Shown here one piece after another: positions 48,345 through 57,544 of a stretch of DNA of 64,000 nt. The stretch lies in assembly GCF_902460845.1 (NCBI RefSeq), contig NZ_CABPVS010000001.1, forward strand, positions 62,001-126,000. The letters are read 5' to 3'. How positions within the stretch are numbered: the first letter of the stretch is position 1; every line of letters begins with the position of its first letter. The notes under the pieces are model-generated. The model was not told the origin of the DNA. It did no database searches and worked only from the letters and a program-made list of their open reading frames with translations. This stretch comes from Campylobacter concisus. Lineage in GTDB: Bacteria; Campylobacterota; Campylobacteria; Campylobacterales; Campylobacteraceae. Both the position numbers and the translations under genes were made by a program.

Positions 48345-49583
48345 ATGAACAATTTAGAACAAAATTTACATGATTATAAAAACAGTGATGGCTTATTAAT
48401 AAGCATAAAAGCTCTTTGCAATAACTTCTTTCAAGATGCTGCGAGCAAAGATATAAATGCTTTGCCAGAAATTTTAAAGGCTAAAATGAACGAGCTTTAT
48501 GACAAAATGAACAAAGAAGATCTCATAAATGCAAAAAATCTAAAAAGTGCCATGGAGGGAATAAATCAGGCCATTGTCGGCACTGAAGAAAAGGCACTTT
48601 ACGAGCTACTTGATAAAAAAGATGAGCTAAATCGTGCAATAGAAGCAAAACGTGAAGAGATAAAAAATAGGCTCAAAATTTCATTTGAAGCAGCTGAAGA
48701 GGTCGTAAAAGATAGAAATTTTAGTGAAAAAGAGGAAATTTTAGAGCTTTTAAATAATGCGATCATTAGAGAAACAAGGCTTCTTGGTATCTTAAAAGAA
48801 AGTGCTCAAATCGCATTTTTAACAACTCTTGAAGGTGCAAAAGATGTCGAGGAAACAGCTGGCGCGATAGCTAAAAATATGACTTATGTTGCGATAATTG
48901 GAGGAGAGTTTAGCAAAGAGCGGATACTTGAAATTTCAAAAAACATCATCATAGCAGCAGCAAATTTAGCAGATGAGGGTCATATCTTTGCAAAAGAGCT
49001 GATAAGTGGAGCGATAAGTGGTACAAGAGATGGCATTTTAAGAGCCATAGAAAAGCTTAAAGATGAGGCGAAATTTGCTCCAGATGAGCTTAGGCTAAAC
49101 TCACAACTACTAAACTTAAAAAATATTGATGAAGAATTTATAGCCTTGCTTAGGGAACTTGAAAAGGAATTTGAAGGTGTAGCAAGAAATGAGATCGAAA
49201 ATGTGATAAATAGCGAGCTAGATACAAATCTAGCAAAATTTAAACGCATTAGCGATCAAGCAAGAGAGCAGATCATTTCAAGGATAGAAGAGTTAAGGTC
49301 AAACGGCATGGTAAAGCTTATGAGTGAGGCAAATAATAAATTTGAAGCCTTAAAACAAGAGCTAAATGACAAGAGTAAAAAGCTAAAGCTAAATTTTGAT
49401 ACAAATGACAAAATCGAAGAGATCAAACAAGAGATCGCTAATCTTGAGAAGAAAGCCAATGAAAAATTTGAAGACATTAAGCAAATAGACATCAAATCAG
49501 AAGCCAAGAAATTTGGAGATAGGGCTTATCAAGCTGCAAAAGATCTATTAAATGTTATTAAAAAAGATAAAAAAGAGGATTAA
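48345..49583 (+). CDS. Long alpha-helical hypothetical protein (DUF6781-like)
   Basis: 412 residues, almost entirely predicted helix with E, K and D in heptad-like spacing. No signal peptide. Short hydrophobic stretches (GAISGTRDGILRAIEKL, about 225-240) recur as GAKD/GTRDG motifs. C-terminal half (300-412) is a likely coiled coil ending KKDKKED. Not recognised with certainty; similar helical proteins occur in other Campylobacterota. 10 nt after the DUF493 gene and followed by a terminator, so it is the last gene of the moaC unit. Confidence 0.7.
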   Translation: MNNLEQNLHDYKNSDGLLISIKALCNNFFQDAASKDINALPEILKAKMNELYDKMNKEDLINAKNLKSAMEGINQAIVGTEEKALYELLDKKDELNRAIEAKREEIKNRLKISFEAAEEVVKDRNFSEKEEILELLNNAIIRETRLLGILKESAQIAFLTTLEGAKDVEETAGAIAKNMTYVAIIGGEFSKERILEISKNIIIAAANLADEGHIFAKELISGAISGTRDGILRAIEKLKDEAKFAPDELRLNSQLLNLKNIDEEFIALLRELEKEFEGVARNEIENVINSELDTNLAKFKRISDQAREQIISRIEELRSNGMVKLMSEANNKFEALKQELNDKSKKLKLNFDTNDKIEEIKQEIANLEKKANEKFEDIKQIDIKSEAKKFGDRAYQAAKDLLNVIKKDKKED

Positions 49584-49638
49584 ATTATCAAGCTTATCTT
49601 GAAATTTTTCCTGAAAGATACTCGAGTTATATATTCTT

Positions 49639-49668
49639 GCCAAGTGTGAAAATTTTTCTACACTTGGC
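49639..49668 (+). terminator. Rho-independent terminator of the moaC unit
   Basis: GCCAAGTGT and ACACTTGGC form a perfect 9-bp stem with a 12-base loop, followed by TTTTACTTT. Confidence 0.8.
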
Positions 49669-49691
49669 TTTTACTTTCTAAAGCCTTAAAA

Positions 49692-50486
49692 TCACAAAAA
49701 TAGATAAAGTAAAAATGCTCCCAAAATCAAGCGGTAGATGACAAAGGGCAACATCCTGATTCTTGAGATGATCCCCATAAATAGCTTAACGCAAAGATAA
49801 GCACTAACAGCACTTATGATAACACCAAGGGCGATGTCGCTCCATGGCAGAGCATTTGGGTCTTTTATGAGCTTGATACTCTCGAGTCCGCCGGCTAGGA
49901 TGATGACTGGGATCGACATCAAAAATGAGAAATTTGCACTACCCTTGTGGCTAAATCCTAAAAAAAGTGCTGCTGTCATCGTCACACCTGATCTTGAGAC
50001 GCCAGGGATGAGCGCCACAGCTTGAGCAAGGCCAATAATAAGCGCAAATTTTATGGTCATTTCATATTCGCTTTTGTTTGATGAGCGAAGATCAGCAAAG
50101 TAAAGTGCTATGCCAAAGACGATCGTAGTAATAGCGATCACAACGCCGCTTCTTGCGTATTCTTCGATAATGTTGTTAAATAAAAGCCCAAAGATCCCCA
50201 CTGGAATGGTAGCAAAGCCGACACACCAAACAAGCAAGCTATCGCCTACCATCTTTCGTTGTGCGATTGAGGCAAAAAAGTCACGAAGTAGCTTAAAAAT
50301 CGTATCTTTAAAATAAAAAAGTATCGCGCTTAACGTACCAACGTGCACTGCCACATCAAAAGCAAGACCTTGATCTGGCCAGCCAAGTAGCTTTGGCACC
50401 AAGATAAGATGAGCCGAGCTTGAAATGGGCAAAAATTCGCTTATGCCTTGCACTAAGGCCAAAACAATAACATGAGAAATTTCCAT
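49692..50486 (-). CDS. uppP: Undecaprenyl-diphosphatase
   Basis: 264 residues and about eight TM helices. BacA/UppP motifs: QGISEFLPISSSAHL (about 14-28) and LIPGVSRSGVTMTAALFLG. Recycles the C55-PP lipid carrier to C55-P. Downstream of tkt by 57 nt with a weak hairpin between. Confidence 0.95.
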   Translation of the reverse strand: MEISHVIVLALVQGISEFLPISSSAHLILVPKLLGWPDQGLAFDVAVHVGTLSAILFYFKDTIFKLLRDFFASIAQRKMVGDSLLVWCVGFATIPVGIFGLLFNNIIEEYARSGVVIAITTIVFGIALYFADLRSSNKSEYEMTIKFALIIGLAQAVALIPGVSRSGVTMTAALFLGFSHKGSANFSFLMSIPVIILAGGLESIKLIKDPNALPWSDIALGVIISAVSAYLCVKLFMGIISRIRMLPFVIYRLILGAFLLYLFL

Positions 50487-50515
50487 AAAATGCCTTTTTT
50501 GATTTTAGATTGCAG

Positions 50516-50535
50516 TTGGGGATTTTACTCCCCAA
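50516..50535. terminator. Hairpin between tkt and uppP
   Basis: TTGGGG and CCCCAA arms with an 8-base loop, 9 bases after the tkt stop. No T-run follows on the minus strand, so readthrough into uppP is likely. Confidence 0.45.
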
Positions 50536-50543
50536 GATTAAAC

Positions 50544-52454
50544 TTATATAAGTTCGCTAGCAAAATTTGCAAGTTTTTGTGGCGTAAATCCAAAGTGATC
50601 AAATAGCTCGTTCGCCTTGCCACTAGCGCCAAAGCTATTCATACCATAAACTGCGTCGGCAAATTTATACCACTCATAGCCAGTTGCAGCTTCAACTGCG
50701 ATGATAGTCGTGTTTTTATCTAAAATTTTAGCCACATACTCATCTGGCTGCTCGCAAAGTAGGTCAAAACAAGGAGCTGACACGATGTTTACGCCAATGC
50801 CTTGTTGGCTAAGAATTTCAGCTGCCTTTACACAGAGTGAGACCTCGCTACCGCTTGCTATAAATGTTATCTTTGCATCTTTTGCCGAGCTTAAAAGATA
50901 TGCGCCGTTACTAACCTCGCCAAATTCGCCTTTTGCAAGTGGCTCAAGCCCTTGACGGCTAAGCACAAAGGCACTTGGAGCGTTTAAATTTAGCGCTGCG
51001 CGCCAGCTAGCTGCATTTTCATTGCCATCAGCTGGGCGGAAAGTGTAGAAATTTGGCATCGCTCTAAATGTGCTAAGCTGCTCGATAGGTTGATGTGTCG
51101 GACCATCTTCGCCAACGCCGATACTATCGTGCGTGAAGACAAAAAAGTGCTTGATGCCCATGAGTGCTGCTATCCTTGCACTTGGCTTTAGATAGTCGCT
51201 AAAGATGAAAAATGTCGCTGAAAATGGCAAGAAAAGGCCGTATCTAGCGATACCGTTGTTGATGGCCGCCATAGCGTGCTCTCTGATGCCGTAGTGGATA
51301 TTTTTACCATTTGGGAAGTCGCCCATACCCTTTAGCTCAGTCTTATTTGAAGGAGCTAAGTCAGCGCTACCGCCGATAAAGCCAGGGAGTTTTTTCGCTA
51401 TCTCATTTAAAATGACATGGTTTGTATCTCTTGTGGCTAGCTTTTTGTCGCTAAAGTCTGAAAATTCGATCTTGTTAAAGTCTGGATTAAGAAGTGAATT
51501 TAATAAATTTTTGCCTTCAATGCTTAGTGCCTCAACCTTTTTGTTCCACATCGCCTCTTCTAAATCGCCCTTTTCAACTGCGCCTATAAACCTTAAAAGC
51601 ACGTCCTCATCAATGGCAAATTTCTTCTCAGGATCAAAACCAGCTGCAGCCTTTGCCTTTTTGATGATCTCTTCGCCAAGTGGCGCGCCGTGGCTATGAT
51701 GTGAGCCCTCAAGCTCCATTGCACCACGTGCTATGCGTGTGTTTGCGATGATTAAATATGGTGACTCTTTCTCGTTTGCCTGCTCTAGTGCAAATTCGAT
51801 CTGGTCATAGTCGTGTCCGTCGATACGTGCGACCTCCCAGCCCTGCGCCTCAAACCTGGCTTTGACATCCTCGCTAAATGCGATCGCTGTGTCGCCCTCG
51901 ATCGTGATGTTGTTTGAGTCGTAGATGAGCACAAGGTTATCTAATCTTAAATTTCCGGCTACCGAACATGCCTCGTAGCTTATGCCCTCTTCTAGGTCGC
52001 CGTCGCCGCAAAGGCAGTAAATTTTATGATCGATTATTTTATTGTCTGGCTCGTTTAGCACGTTTGCAGCGTATTTTTCTGCCATGGCTAGACCGACTGC
52101 ATTTGCCACGCCTTGGCCAAGTGGGCCAGTGGCCACCTCAACGCCTGGAGTGTGAATTTCTGGGTGTCCTGGAGTATTTGAGCCAAGTTGGCGAAAATTT
52201 TTAAGCTCATCAAGGCTTAAATCGTAGCCGCTTAAGTGCAAGAAGCTATAGACCAAGCTTGATGCGTGACCACCGCTAAAAACGAGCCTATCTCTATTTA
52301 GCCATTTTGGATTTTTTGGATTGTGTTTTAAAAAGCTGCTTAAAACCACCATAATATCAGCTAGGCCCATAGGAGCACCTGGGTGTCCGCTGTTAGCGTT
52401 TTGCACCATATCAGCGCACAAAAATCTTATAGTATCGGCTTGTTTTTTTAGCAT
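50544..52454 (-). CDS. tkt: Transketolase
   Basis: 636 residues. Thiamine diphosphate site GDGDLEEGISYEA(C) near residue 155, N-terminal NSGHPGAPMG, and the central VFTHDSIGVGEDGPTHQPIEQL. Moves two-carbon units in the non-oxidative pentose phosphate pathway, important because Campylobacter lacks a full glycolytic input. Same neighbours as in C. jejuni (ispA upstream). Confidence 0.97.
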   Translation of the reverse strand: MLKKQADTIRFLCADMVQNANSGHPGAPMGLADIMVVLSSFLKHNPKNPKWLNRDRLVFSGGHASSLVYSFLHLSGYDLSLDELKNFRQLGSNTPGHPEIHTPGVEVATGPLGQGVANAVGLAMAEKYAANVLNEPDNKIIDHKIYCLCGDGDLEEGISYEACSVAGNLRLDNLVLIYDSNNITIEGDTAIAFSEDVKARFEAQGWEVARIDGHDYDQIEFALEQANEKESPYLIIANTRIARGAMELEGSHHSHGAPLGEEIIKKAKAAAGFDPEKKFAIDEDVLLRFIGAVEKGDLEEAMWNKKVEALSIEGKNLLNSLLNPDFNKIEFSDFSDKKLATRDTNHVILNEIAKKLPGFIGGSADLAPSNKTELKGMGDFPNGKNIHYGIREHAMAAINNGIARYGLFLPFSATFFIFSDYLKPSARIAALMGIKHFFVFTHDSIGVGEDGPTHQPIEQLSTFRAMPNFYTFRPADGNENAASWRAALNLNAPSAFVLSRQGLEPLAKGEFGEVSNGAYLLSSAKDAKITFIASGSEVSLCVKAAEILSQQGIGVNIVSAPCFDLLCEQPDEYVAKILDKNTTIIAVEAATGYEWYKFADAVYGMNSFGASGKANELFDHFGFTPQKLANFASELI

Positions 52455-52565
52455 ACCATCTCCTTTTATTGCTTTGGATTATACAAAAAAGTGATTAAAA
52501 CTTGCCTTGCGTTTTGGTTTAAAATGTCCAAAAAGTGATATAAATTTTCTAAATTTTTAGTAGCA

Positions 52566-52589
52566 AAAAGCTAGAAATTTCTAGCTTTT
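52566..52589 (-). terminator. Terminator at the end of ispA
   Basis: A 24-base perfect palindrome: arms AAAAGCTAGAAA and TTTCTAGCTTTT. It overlaps the ispA stop codon and ends in T's on both strands. Confidence 0.65.
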
Positions 52590-53487
52590 ATCTGAGGTGT
52601 TTATCTGTAAGCTCTAAGATCATCTTAGCGATGCTTGCATCTATCTGCTTTAGCGCCTCTTCTATCTCGCAAATTAGCTCATCTTTTTTCTTTTTTGCGC
52701 CAGATAGACCAAGTAAATTTGTAAATGAGTTTTTAGCTAGGTCATTGTGCACGGGTTTTCCAGCAGCTAGCTCGTCGCTTGTAAGATCGATGATATCGTC
52801 TTGTATCTGAAAAGCAAGCCCAAGCTTTAGGCCGATATCATAAATTTTCTCGCACTCTATTTCATTTAAATTTACTATCACAGCGCCCATTTTTAGGCTA
52901 GCAGCGATCAGCTTTGCGGTCTTGTGGATGTGCAAAAAGACCAGCTCATCAAGGCTTAGCATCTTGCCAGAGAGACCAAATTTAGCTTTTGCTCTTTTGA
53001 TGTCCTCTTTGTTTGTATTTTCAAAAAAACAATCCAGCGCCTGACCTAGCACCATGCCGCTAACGCCAGCATTCTCGCTTAAAATTTCCACGCATTTTAT
53101 ACGCGTGTCGGCTGGTAAATCGGCATGTGAAATTTCATAAAAAGCATGCGTATTTAGTGCATCTCCTGCAAGTATCGCAGTAGTCTCGTCATAGGTTACA
53201 TGAAGCGTTGGTGTGCCACGTCTTAGGCTTGCGTTATCCATAGATGGCAAGTCATCATGAATGAGCGAATAAGTGTGCATCATCTCAAGCCCCAAAGCCA
53301 CTCTCATGGCCCTTTGCGTGAGGCTTTTATCCACGTTTTCCACCACACCAAGAAGCAAAAGCGCCCTAAAGTGCTTGCCTCCAGCCTTTAGCATAACGCC
53401 AAGAGCCTCCTCGTAGTAAGGGTGAAAGCTAGGCGCTTTTGGCAAATTTGTATTTAGAAATTTTACAAAGTTCTCAAGTAGGCTCAT
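52588..53487 (-). CDS. ispA: Polyprenyl (farnesyl/geranylgeranyl-type) diphosphate synthase
   Basis: 299 residues. First Asp-rich motif DDLPSMD (about 80-86) and second DDIID (about 215-219), with GGKHFRALLLLGV near 32. Supplies farnesyl diphosphate for UppS and quinone side chains. Overlaps the upstream PDZ-protein gene by 4 nt. Confidence 0.93.
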   Translation of the reverse strand: MSLLENFVKFLNTNLPKAPSFHPYYEEALGVMLKAGGKHFRALLLLGVVENVDKSLTQRAMRVALGLEMMHTYSLIHDDLPSMDNASLRRGTPTLHVTYDETTAILAGDALNTHAFYEISHADLPADTRIKCVEILSENAGVSGMVLGQALDCFFENTNKEDIKRAKAKFGLSGKMLSLDELVFLHIHKTAKLIAASLKMGAVIVNLNEIECEKIYDIGLKLGLAFQIQDDIIDLTSDELAAGKPVHNDLAKNSFTNLLGLSGAKKKKDELICEIEEALKQIDASIAKMILELTDKHLR

Positions 53488-54593
53488 TTTGGCACTCTTG
53501 CAAAAAACTGAAAGTCATTTCTAGTAAATAGCAGCGTAAAATTTTTTAACTCACCAAGCTTCTCTAAAAGCTCTTCACGACTACTCACGCTTTGTTTATC
53601 AAAACCCAAAATTTTATCGCCGGTCTTGATGCCAAAAATTTCTGCATTCGACTTTGGCTCGACCTTGGTAACGACTAAATTTTTATCCACCGTGATACCA
53701 TAATCCACCAAAATCTTATCATCAAGCATTGTTTGTGGCTCTTTTGGCATGATATTAAAATTTGGTATATCAAGGCTTGAAGGGGCGTCTACATCGAGGC
53801 TTTGGTTAAATTTCACATCCCCGCTTACTGGCACTTGAAAGAGCATTTCTTGCTTATCGCGCTTCACAATGATGTCAAGCTTTGCGCCCTTTGGAGCAAA
53901 AAGCACCATCTCATTTAGCTCTCTTAGGCTCTTTGGCTTGATACCATTTACACTCACTAGCTCGTCATCAACCATCATCATCTTGCCACGGCCCAAAGGG
54001 TCAACAAGACCCACAAAAAATTTATCCTCTTTTTGTAAAAATTTCACGCCGATATCACCGTAATAGACGTCATCATAAGATACAAAGTGCTTTAGATAGC
54101 GATTTGGTATAAATTTATCAGCTCCAACAGCTATGCCTATCATTTTGCAACAAGGTGTGTTTATCTCGCCAGTCGCGTTATACTCGAAGCTTAGCGTATC
54201 AAAGTCGCCTAAATTTTGCCCCAAAGACTTGATGTGACCCATGACGGTGTTGTTTGCGTCATTTAAGATGCCAACCCAAGTGCTCTTTTTGATGCGCTCC
54301 TCGTTGGTTTCATCAGCCATCACAACAGGGCTTAGCTCCTTGCTAGAGCGGACCAAAAAGAGCTGCAAATATGGGTCAAATTTGACATATTCGCCAAGTG
54401 GAGCTCCCTCACTTTTTGGTACTGCGATCAAATTTTTAGTGATAGCCACACCAAAGTGTTTATTTACCGAGACGATTGAGTTTTTGTTCTTTTCAAAGCA
54501 GGCGTTAAAATCTTCTTGAGTTGGCCTAGGATCGGCGTTTAAGAAAAGAGATGATAGTAAAAAAGCAAGGGCAAATTTATGATCTAGTCTCAT
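53484..54593 (-). CDS. Periplasmic PDZ-domain protein of unknown function
   Basis: 369 residues. Signal peptide (1-20), a middle domain with trypsin-like fold traits but no recognisable catalytic triad, and two PDZ-like segments: LGRGKMMMVDDELVSVNGIKPKSLRELNEM (about 205-240 region) and EPKSNAEIFGIKTGDKILGFD near 320. Homologous position in C. jejuni (between ybaB and ispA) holds a periplasmic protein. Probably an envelope scaffold or quality-control factor; HtrA-like protease activity is not supported by the motifs seen. Confidence 0.82.
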   Translation of the reverse strand: MRLDHKFALAFLLSSLFLNADPRPTQEDFNACFEKNKNSIVSVNKHFGVAITKNLIAVPKSEGAPLGEYVKFDPYLQLFLVRSSKELSPVVMADETNEERIKKSTWVGILNDANNTVMGHIKSLGQNLGDFDTLSFEYNATGEINTPCCKMIGIAVGADKFIPNRYLKHFVSYDDVYYGDIGVKFLQKEDKFFVGLVDPLGRGKMMMVDDELVSVNGIKPKSLRELNEMVLFAPKGAKLDIIVKRDKQEMLFQVPVSGDVKFNQSLDVDAPSSLDIPNFNIMPKEPQTMLDDKILVDYGITVDKNLVVTKVEPKSNAEIFGIKTGDKILGFDKQSVSSREELLEKLGELKNFTLLFTRNDFQFFARVPK

Positions 54594-54904
54594 TTTATCC
54601 CCATCGAAGCAAGGTCACCAAGCATCCTTGAAGCGGTGTTTTTCTTATCGGCCTCAACTGATTTTAGCACATCATTTACGGCGCTTATTAGTAAAATTTG
54701 CATACTCTCTTTATCTTCAAGCAAGCTATCATCTATGCTGATATCAAGTATCTCGCCGCTGCCGTTTGCTCTCACGCTTACAAGTCCGCCACCACTTTTT
54801 GCGCCAAATTCTTTATTTTTACTCTCTTCTTCCATCTGCTTGGCCTGCTTTTGTACATCCTCAAGCATCTGCCCCATCTTTGAAAAGTCAAATCCCTCAA
54901 ACAT
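54590..54904 (-). CDS. YbaB/EbfC nucleoid-associated protein
   Basis: 104 residues. YbaB fold with MGQMLEDVQKQAKQMEEE, GGLVSVRANGSGEILDISIDD and a C-terminal helix. Small DNA-binding protein often encoded near recR or, in Campylobacter, in this block. Overlaps the PDZ gene by 4 nt. Confidence 0.93.
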   Translation of the reverse strand: MFEGFDFSKMGQMLEDVQKQAKQMEEESKNKEFGAKSGGGLVSVRANGSGEILDISIDDSLLEDKESMQILLISAVNDVLKSVEADKKNTASRMLGDLASMGIK

Positions 54905-54907
54905 CGC

Positions 54908-55255
54908 CTACTCCTTTATGATCTCGTTTTTGTTATTTACGTGCACGATGGTTGGCTTAAATTTCTTAGCCTTTTTAAATTTCATGCTAGCGTAAGCCAC
55001 GATGATGACCACGTCGCCCACGCAGACCTTTCTAGCAGCTGCGCCGTTTAGGCAAATTTCGCCTTTTTTGCCTTTTATCACGTAGGTGGCAAATCTCTCG
55101 CCGTTGTTTACATCTAAAATTTCAACCTTTTGATTTTCTATCAAATTTGCAGCCTTTATAAGCTCCTCGCCGATGCTGATCGAGCCAACATAGTTTAAAT
55201 TTGCGTCTGTTACGACGGCTCTGTGGATCTTGCTAGCTAAAATTTCTATATTCAT
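54908..55255 (-). CDS. panD: Aspartate 1-decarboxylase precursor
   Basis: 115 residues. The self-cleavage site G24-S25 lies in YVGSISI, giving the pyruvoyl group. Downstream [13 protein letters not shown] and [13 protein letters not shown] are conserved. Makes beta-alanine for pantothenate. Between murE and ybaB, each within 4 nt. Confidence 0.96.
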   Translation of the reverse strand: MNIEILASKIHRAVVTDANLNYVGSISIGEELIKAANLIENQKVEILDVNNGERFATYVIKGKKGEICLNGAAARKVCVGDVVIIVAYASMKFKKAKKFKPTIVHVNNKNEIIKE

Positions 55256-55257
55256 TT

Positions 55258-56541
55258 TTACCTCTTTAAAAGCTCTTTTACTACTTCTTTGTCGCTAAAT
55301 TGGTGTTTGACGCCCTTTATCTCTTGATATGGCTCGTCGCCTTTGCCAAGTATGACAAGCGCCCAGCCAGGCTCAAGCTTGCTAATGGCCAGTGCGATCG
55401 CCTCTTTGCGGTTGGCATTTCGTATCAAATTTTCATTTTGGCTCATGCCAGCGCAAATTTCATCTATTATGCTCTCTGGCTCTTCGCTTCTTGGATTGTC
55501 ACTTGTGACGATACAAATTCTTGCGTATTTTTGGGCTATCGCTCCCATTTTAGGGCGTTTTGTCCTATCCCTGTCACCGCCTGCGCCAAAGACTGCGATC
55601 AAATTTAGATGTCTAAGCGAGTTTAGCACCTTTTCGATACCATCTGGCGTATGGGCAAAATCCACGATGACTAGCGGATCGGTACTAACCACCTCCATTC
55701 TGCCACTAACCCCTTTAAATTTGCTTATCGCCTTTGAAAGCACGGTCGCCTCTGGACGCTCTAGCAGGCAAACGGCGCCAAGAGCTGCAATTAGGTTGTA
55801 AAGATTAAACTCGCCTTGAAGGCTTGAGTCTATCTCCACATCACCATTTGGCGTCTTGATAACCGCGTCTATGCCGTCCTTTAACCCATAAACTATCGGC
55901 GCAAAGCTGGCTGGCTTTTTAAGCGAATACGTATAAGCGTTTTTTGGATTAAATTTAATGCCATTATCATCAGCATTTATAAGCTTCATGCAATCATCGT
56001 CAAAAAAGCTTGATTTTACCCTAGCGTACTCCTCCATGCTCTTATGGTAGTCGAGGTGGTCTTGAGTCAAATTTGTAAAAATTTTAAGAGCAAATTTTAA
56101 GCTCTCGATGCGTTTTTGAGCGATAGCGTGTGAGCTAACCTCCATCACGAAGTACTCGCAGCCTTGCTCGCTGGCTGCTTTGAGGTAAGAAAGCGTCTTT
56201 AAAATGGCACTCGTCGTAAGCGCCTTGTCATCTATCTGCTTGCCCTCTACAAATGCCCCTCTAGTACCACTTAGGCCACATTTTTTGCCTAAATTTCGCA
56301 AAGTCTCATAGATAGCAGCAGCCGTTGTGGTCTTGCCATTCGTACCTGTGATGCCAACTATCTTTAAGTTTTCGTCTATTTTTAAAAGCTTTTTGCACTC
56401 TTCAAGAGTAATTATCTTTGCGCCATTTTTTACCGCAGCCTCTGCAAATCTCGCATTTGCAGCAGTTTGCACAAAAAATGAGCCTTTTTCGCACTCGTTT
56501 GAGTCATCTGTTATGAAGCTATTTTCTACTGATATTTTCAT
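55258..56541 (-). CDS. murE: UDP-MurNAc-tripeptide synthetase MurE
   Basis: 427 residues, shorter than the usual 480-490, as in C. jejuni. ATP motif [13 protein letters not shown] (about 63-74), [11 protein letters not shown], and the diaminopimelate recognition motif DNPRSEEP. Adds meso-diaminopimelate to UDP-MurNAc-L-Ala-D-Glu. The open frame begins directly [17 protein letters not shown] and lacks most of the usual N-terminal UDP-binding extension. Overlaps the hypothetical gene upstream by 23 nt. Confidence 0.94.
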   Translation of the reverse strand: MKISVENSFITDDSNECEKGSFFVQTAANARFAEAAVKNGAKIITLEECKKLLKIDENLKIVGITGTNGKTTTAAAIYETLRNLGKKCGLSGTRGAFVEGKQIDDKALTTSAILKTLSYLKAASEQGCEYFVMEVSSHAIAQKRIESLKFALKIFTNLTQDHLDYHKSMEEYARVKSSFFDDDCMKLINADDNGIKFNPKNAYTYSLKKPASFAPIVYGLKDGIDAVIKTPNGDVEIDSSLQGEFNLYNLIAALGAVCLLERPEATVLSKAISKFKGVSGRMEVVSTDPLVIVDFAHTPDGIEKVLNSLRHLNLIAVFGAGGDRDRTKRPKMGAIAQKYARICIVTSDNPRSEEPESIIDEICAGMSQNENLIRNANRKEAIALAISKLEPGWALVILGKGDEPYQEIKGVKHQFSDKEVVKELLKR

Positions 56542-57073
56542 CGTTTTGTCTTTTTTGTATCTCTTTAAAAAGCTGATCTATACGCTCGTCACCGCCAAAC
56601 ATCACCGCCGCACTCTCAAGATAGTTTATACTCATTTCGATGAAGTCATTTTTTATCAAATTTCCCAAAAATTCTAAAAAATCATCTTTGTTTGAGATCA
56701 TAACCTTGGTTGAGAACATGATGTTTTCAAAGACCTTTTTGAAGCTCCCGTCCTTATAAACAGCCTTTTTAAAGTCCTCGTAGCTGATCGCGTCTTGCTC
56801 TTCAAAATACTCATCGCTAGCCAATCTTGATTCTAAAATTTTTAAAATTTCATCCATTCCTTCATCATCTTCGCCAGCTCTTAGTTTATCCATAAAATAG
56901 TCAAATAAAAGTTTTGCTTCCTCTGCATTTTTCTCGCCAAGGGAGCAAATTTGTATCAAAAATAGTAAATTTTTATCCTGTGTCTTTTCGTAAGCTAGAG
57001 AGAAGTAAAAGATCGCTTCTTTAAATTTTGAGCGTTTAAAGTGTTTAATGCCTATTTTTTTATAATCTATCAA
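56519..57073 (-). CDS. Hypothetical protein with TPR-like start
   Basis: About 184 residues from the TTG at 57073, with AGGA eight bases upstream. The upstream TTG at 57091 would overlap nifU further. The N-terminus (KKIGIKHFKRSKFKEAIFYFSLAYEKT) looks like a TPR hairpin; the rest is acidic helical. No signal peptide. The same position in C. jejuni, between nifU-like and murE, holds an uncharacterised protein. Role unknown. Confidence 0.75.
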   Translation of the reverse strand: MIDYKKIGIKHFKRSKFKEAIFYFSLAYEKTQDKNLLFLIQICSLGEKNAEEAKLLFDYFMDKLRAGEDDEGMDEILKILESRLASDEYFEEQDAISYEDFKKAVYKDGSFKKVFENIMFSTKVMISNKDDFLEFLGNLIKNDFIEMSINYLESAAVMFGGDERIDQLFKEIQKRQNDENISRK

Positions 57074-57335
57074 TGTCAAATTCCTCGCCAATCGGGATAT
57101 TTACGATCTCAAGCTCTGGGTGAATATCCATACGAAGTTGTCTTTCGAGTCCATATTTTAGTGTAGTTGTGCTAGCCGCACATCCATGACAATGCCCTGT
57201 GAGTCTTACGTAAATTTTGCCGTTTTTTATGCCAAGTAGCTCCATGCCACCGCCATCATTTTCAAGCATCGGTAATACCTTTTGCAAACTCGCACTGACT
57301 GGTTTTAAAAGTTCTTCATCGCTAAATGGGATCAT
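57060..57335 (-). CDS. NifU-like C-terminal domain protein (Fe-S scaffold)
   Basis: 91 residues. Single NifU C-terminal domain with DGGGMELLGIKNGKIYVRL and the cluster-binding pair C49-x-x-C52 (CHGC). Thought to hold or carry an [Fe-S] cluster. First gene of the nifU-murE-panD-ybaB-PDZ-ispA run. Confidence 0.92.
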   Translation of the reverse strand: MIPFSDEELLKPVSASLQKVLPMLENDGGGMELLGIKNGKIYVRLTGHCHGCAASTTTLKYGLERQLRMDIHPELEIVNIPIGEEFDIDRL

Positions 57336-57519
57336 ATCTTTTTCCTATTAATTTTTTGGGCTATTATAGCAAAATAAAAATGCAAAAAATAATGGCTATA
57401 TTTTTGCTTAGCGCTAATTTTGCTTTGTAATGTAAACCTTTTTGATACGCCTAGTCAGCTTTAGTTTTTAAATATTTGAGCTAAAATTTAGTAAATTTTT
57501 GATTATAAGTTTTAGGATA

Positions 57520-57540
57520 AAAGGGCAAATTTCGCCCTTT
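57520..57540. terminator. Terminator after the ABC-transporter operon
   Basis: AAAGGGC and GCCCTTT, 7-base loop, flanked by A and T runs on both sides. Starts five bases beyond the binding-protein stop. Confidence 0.75.
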
Positions 57541-57544
57541 TTGT

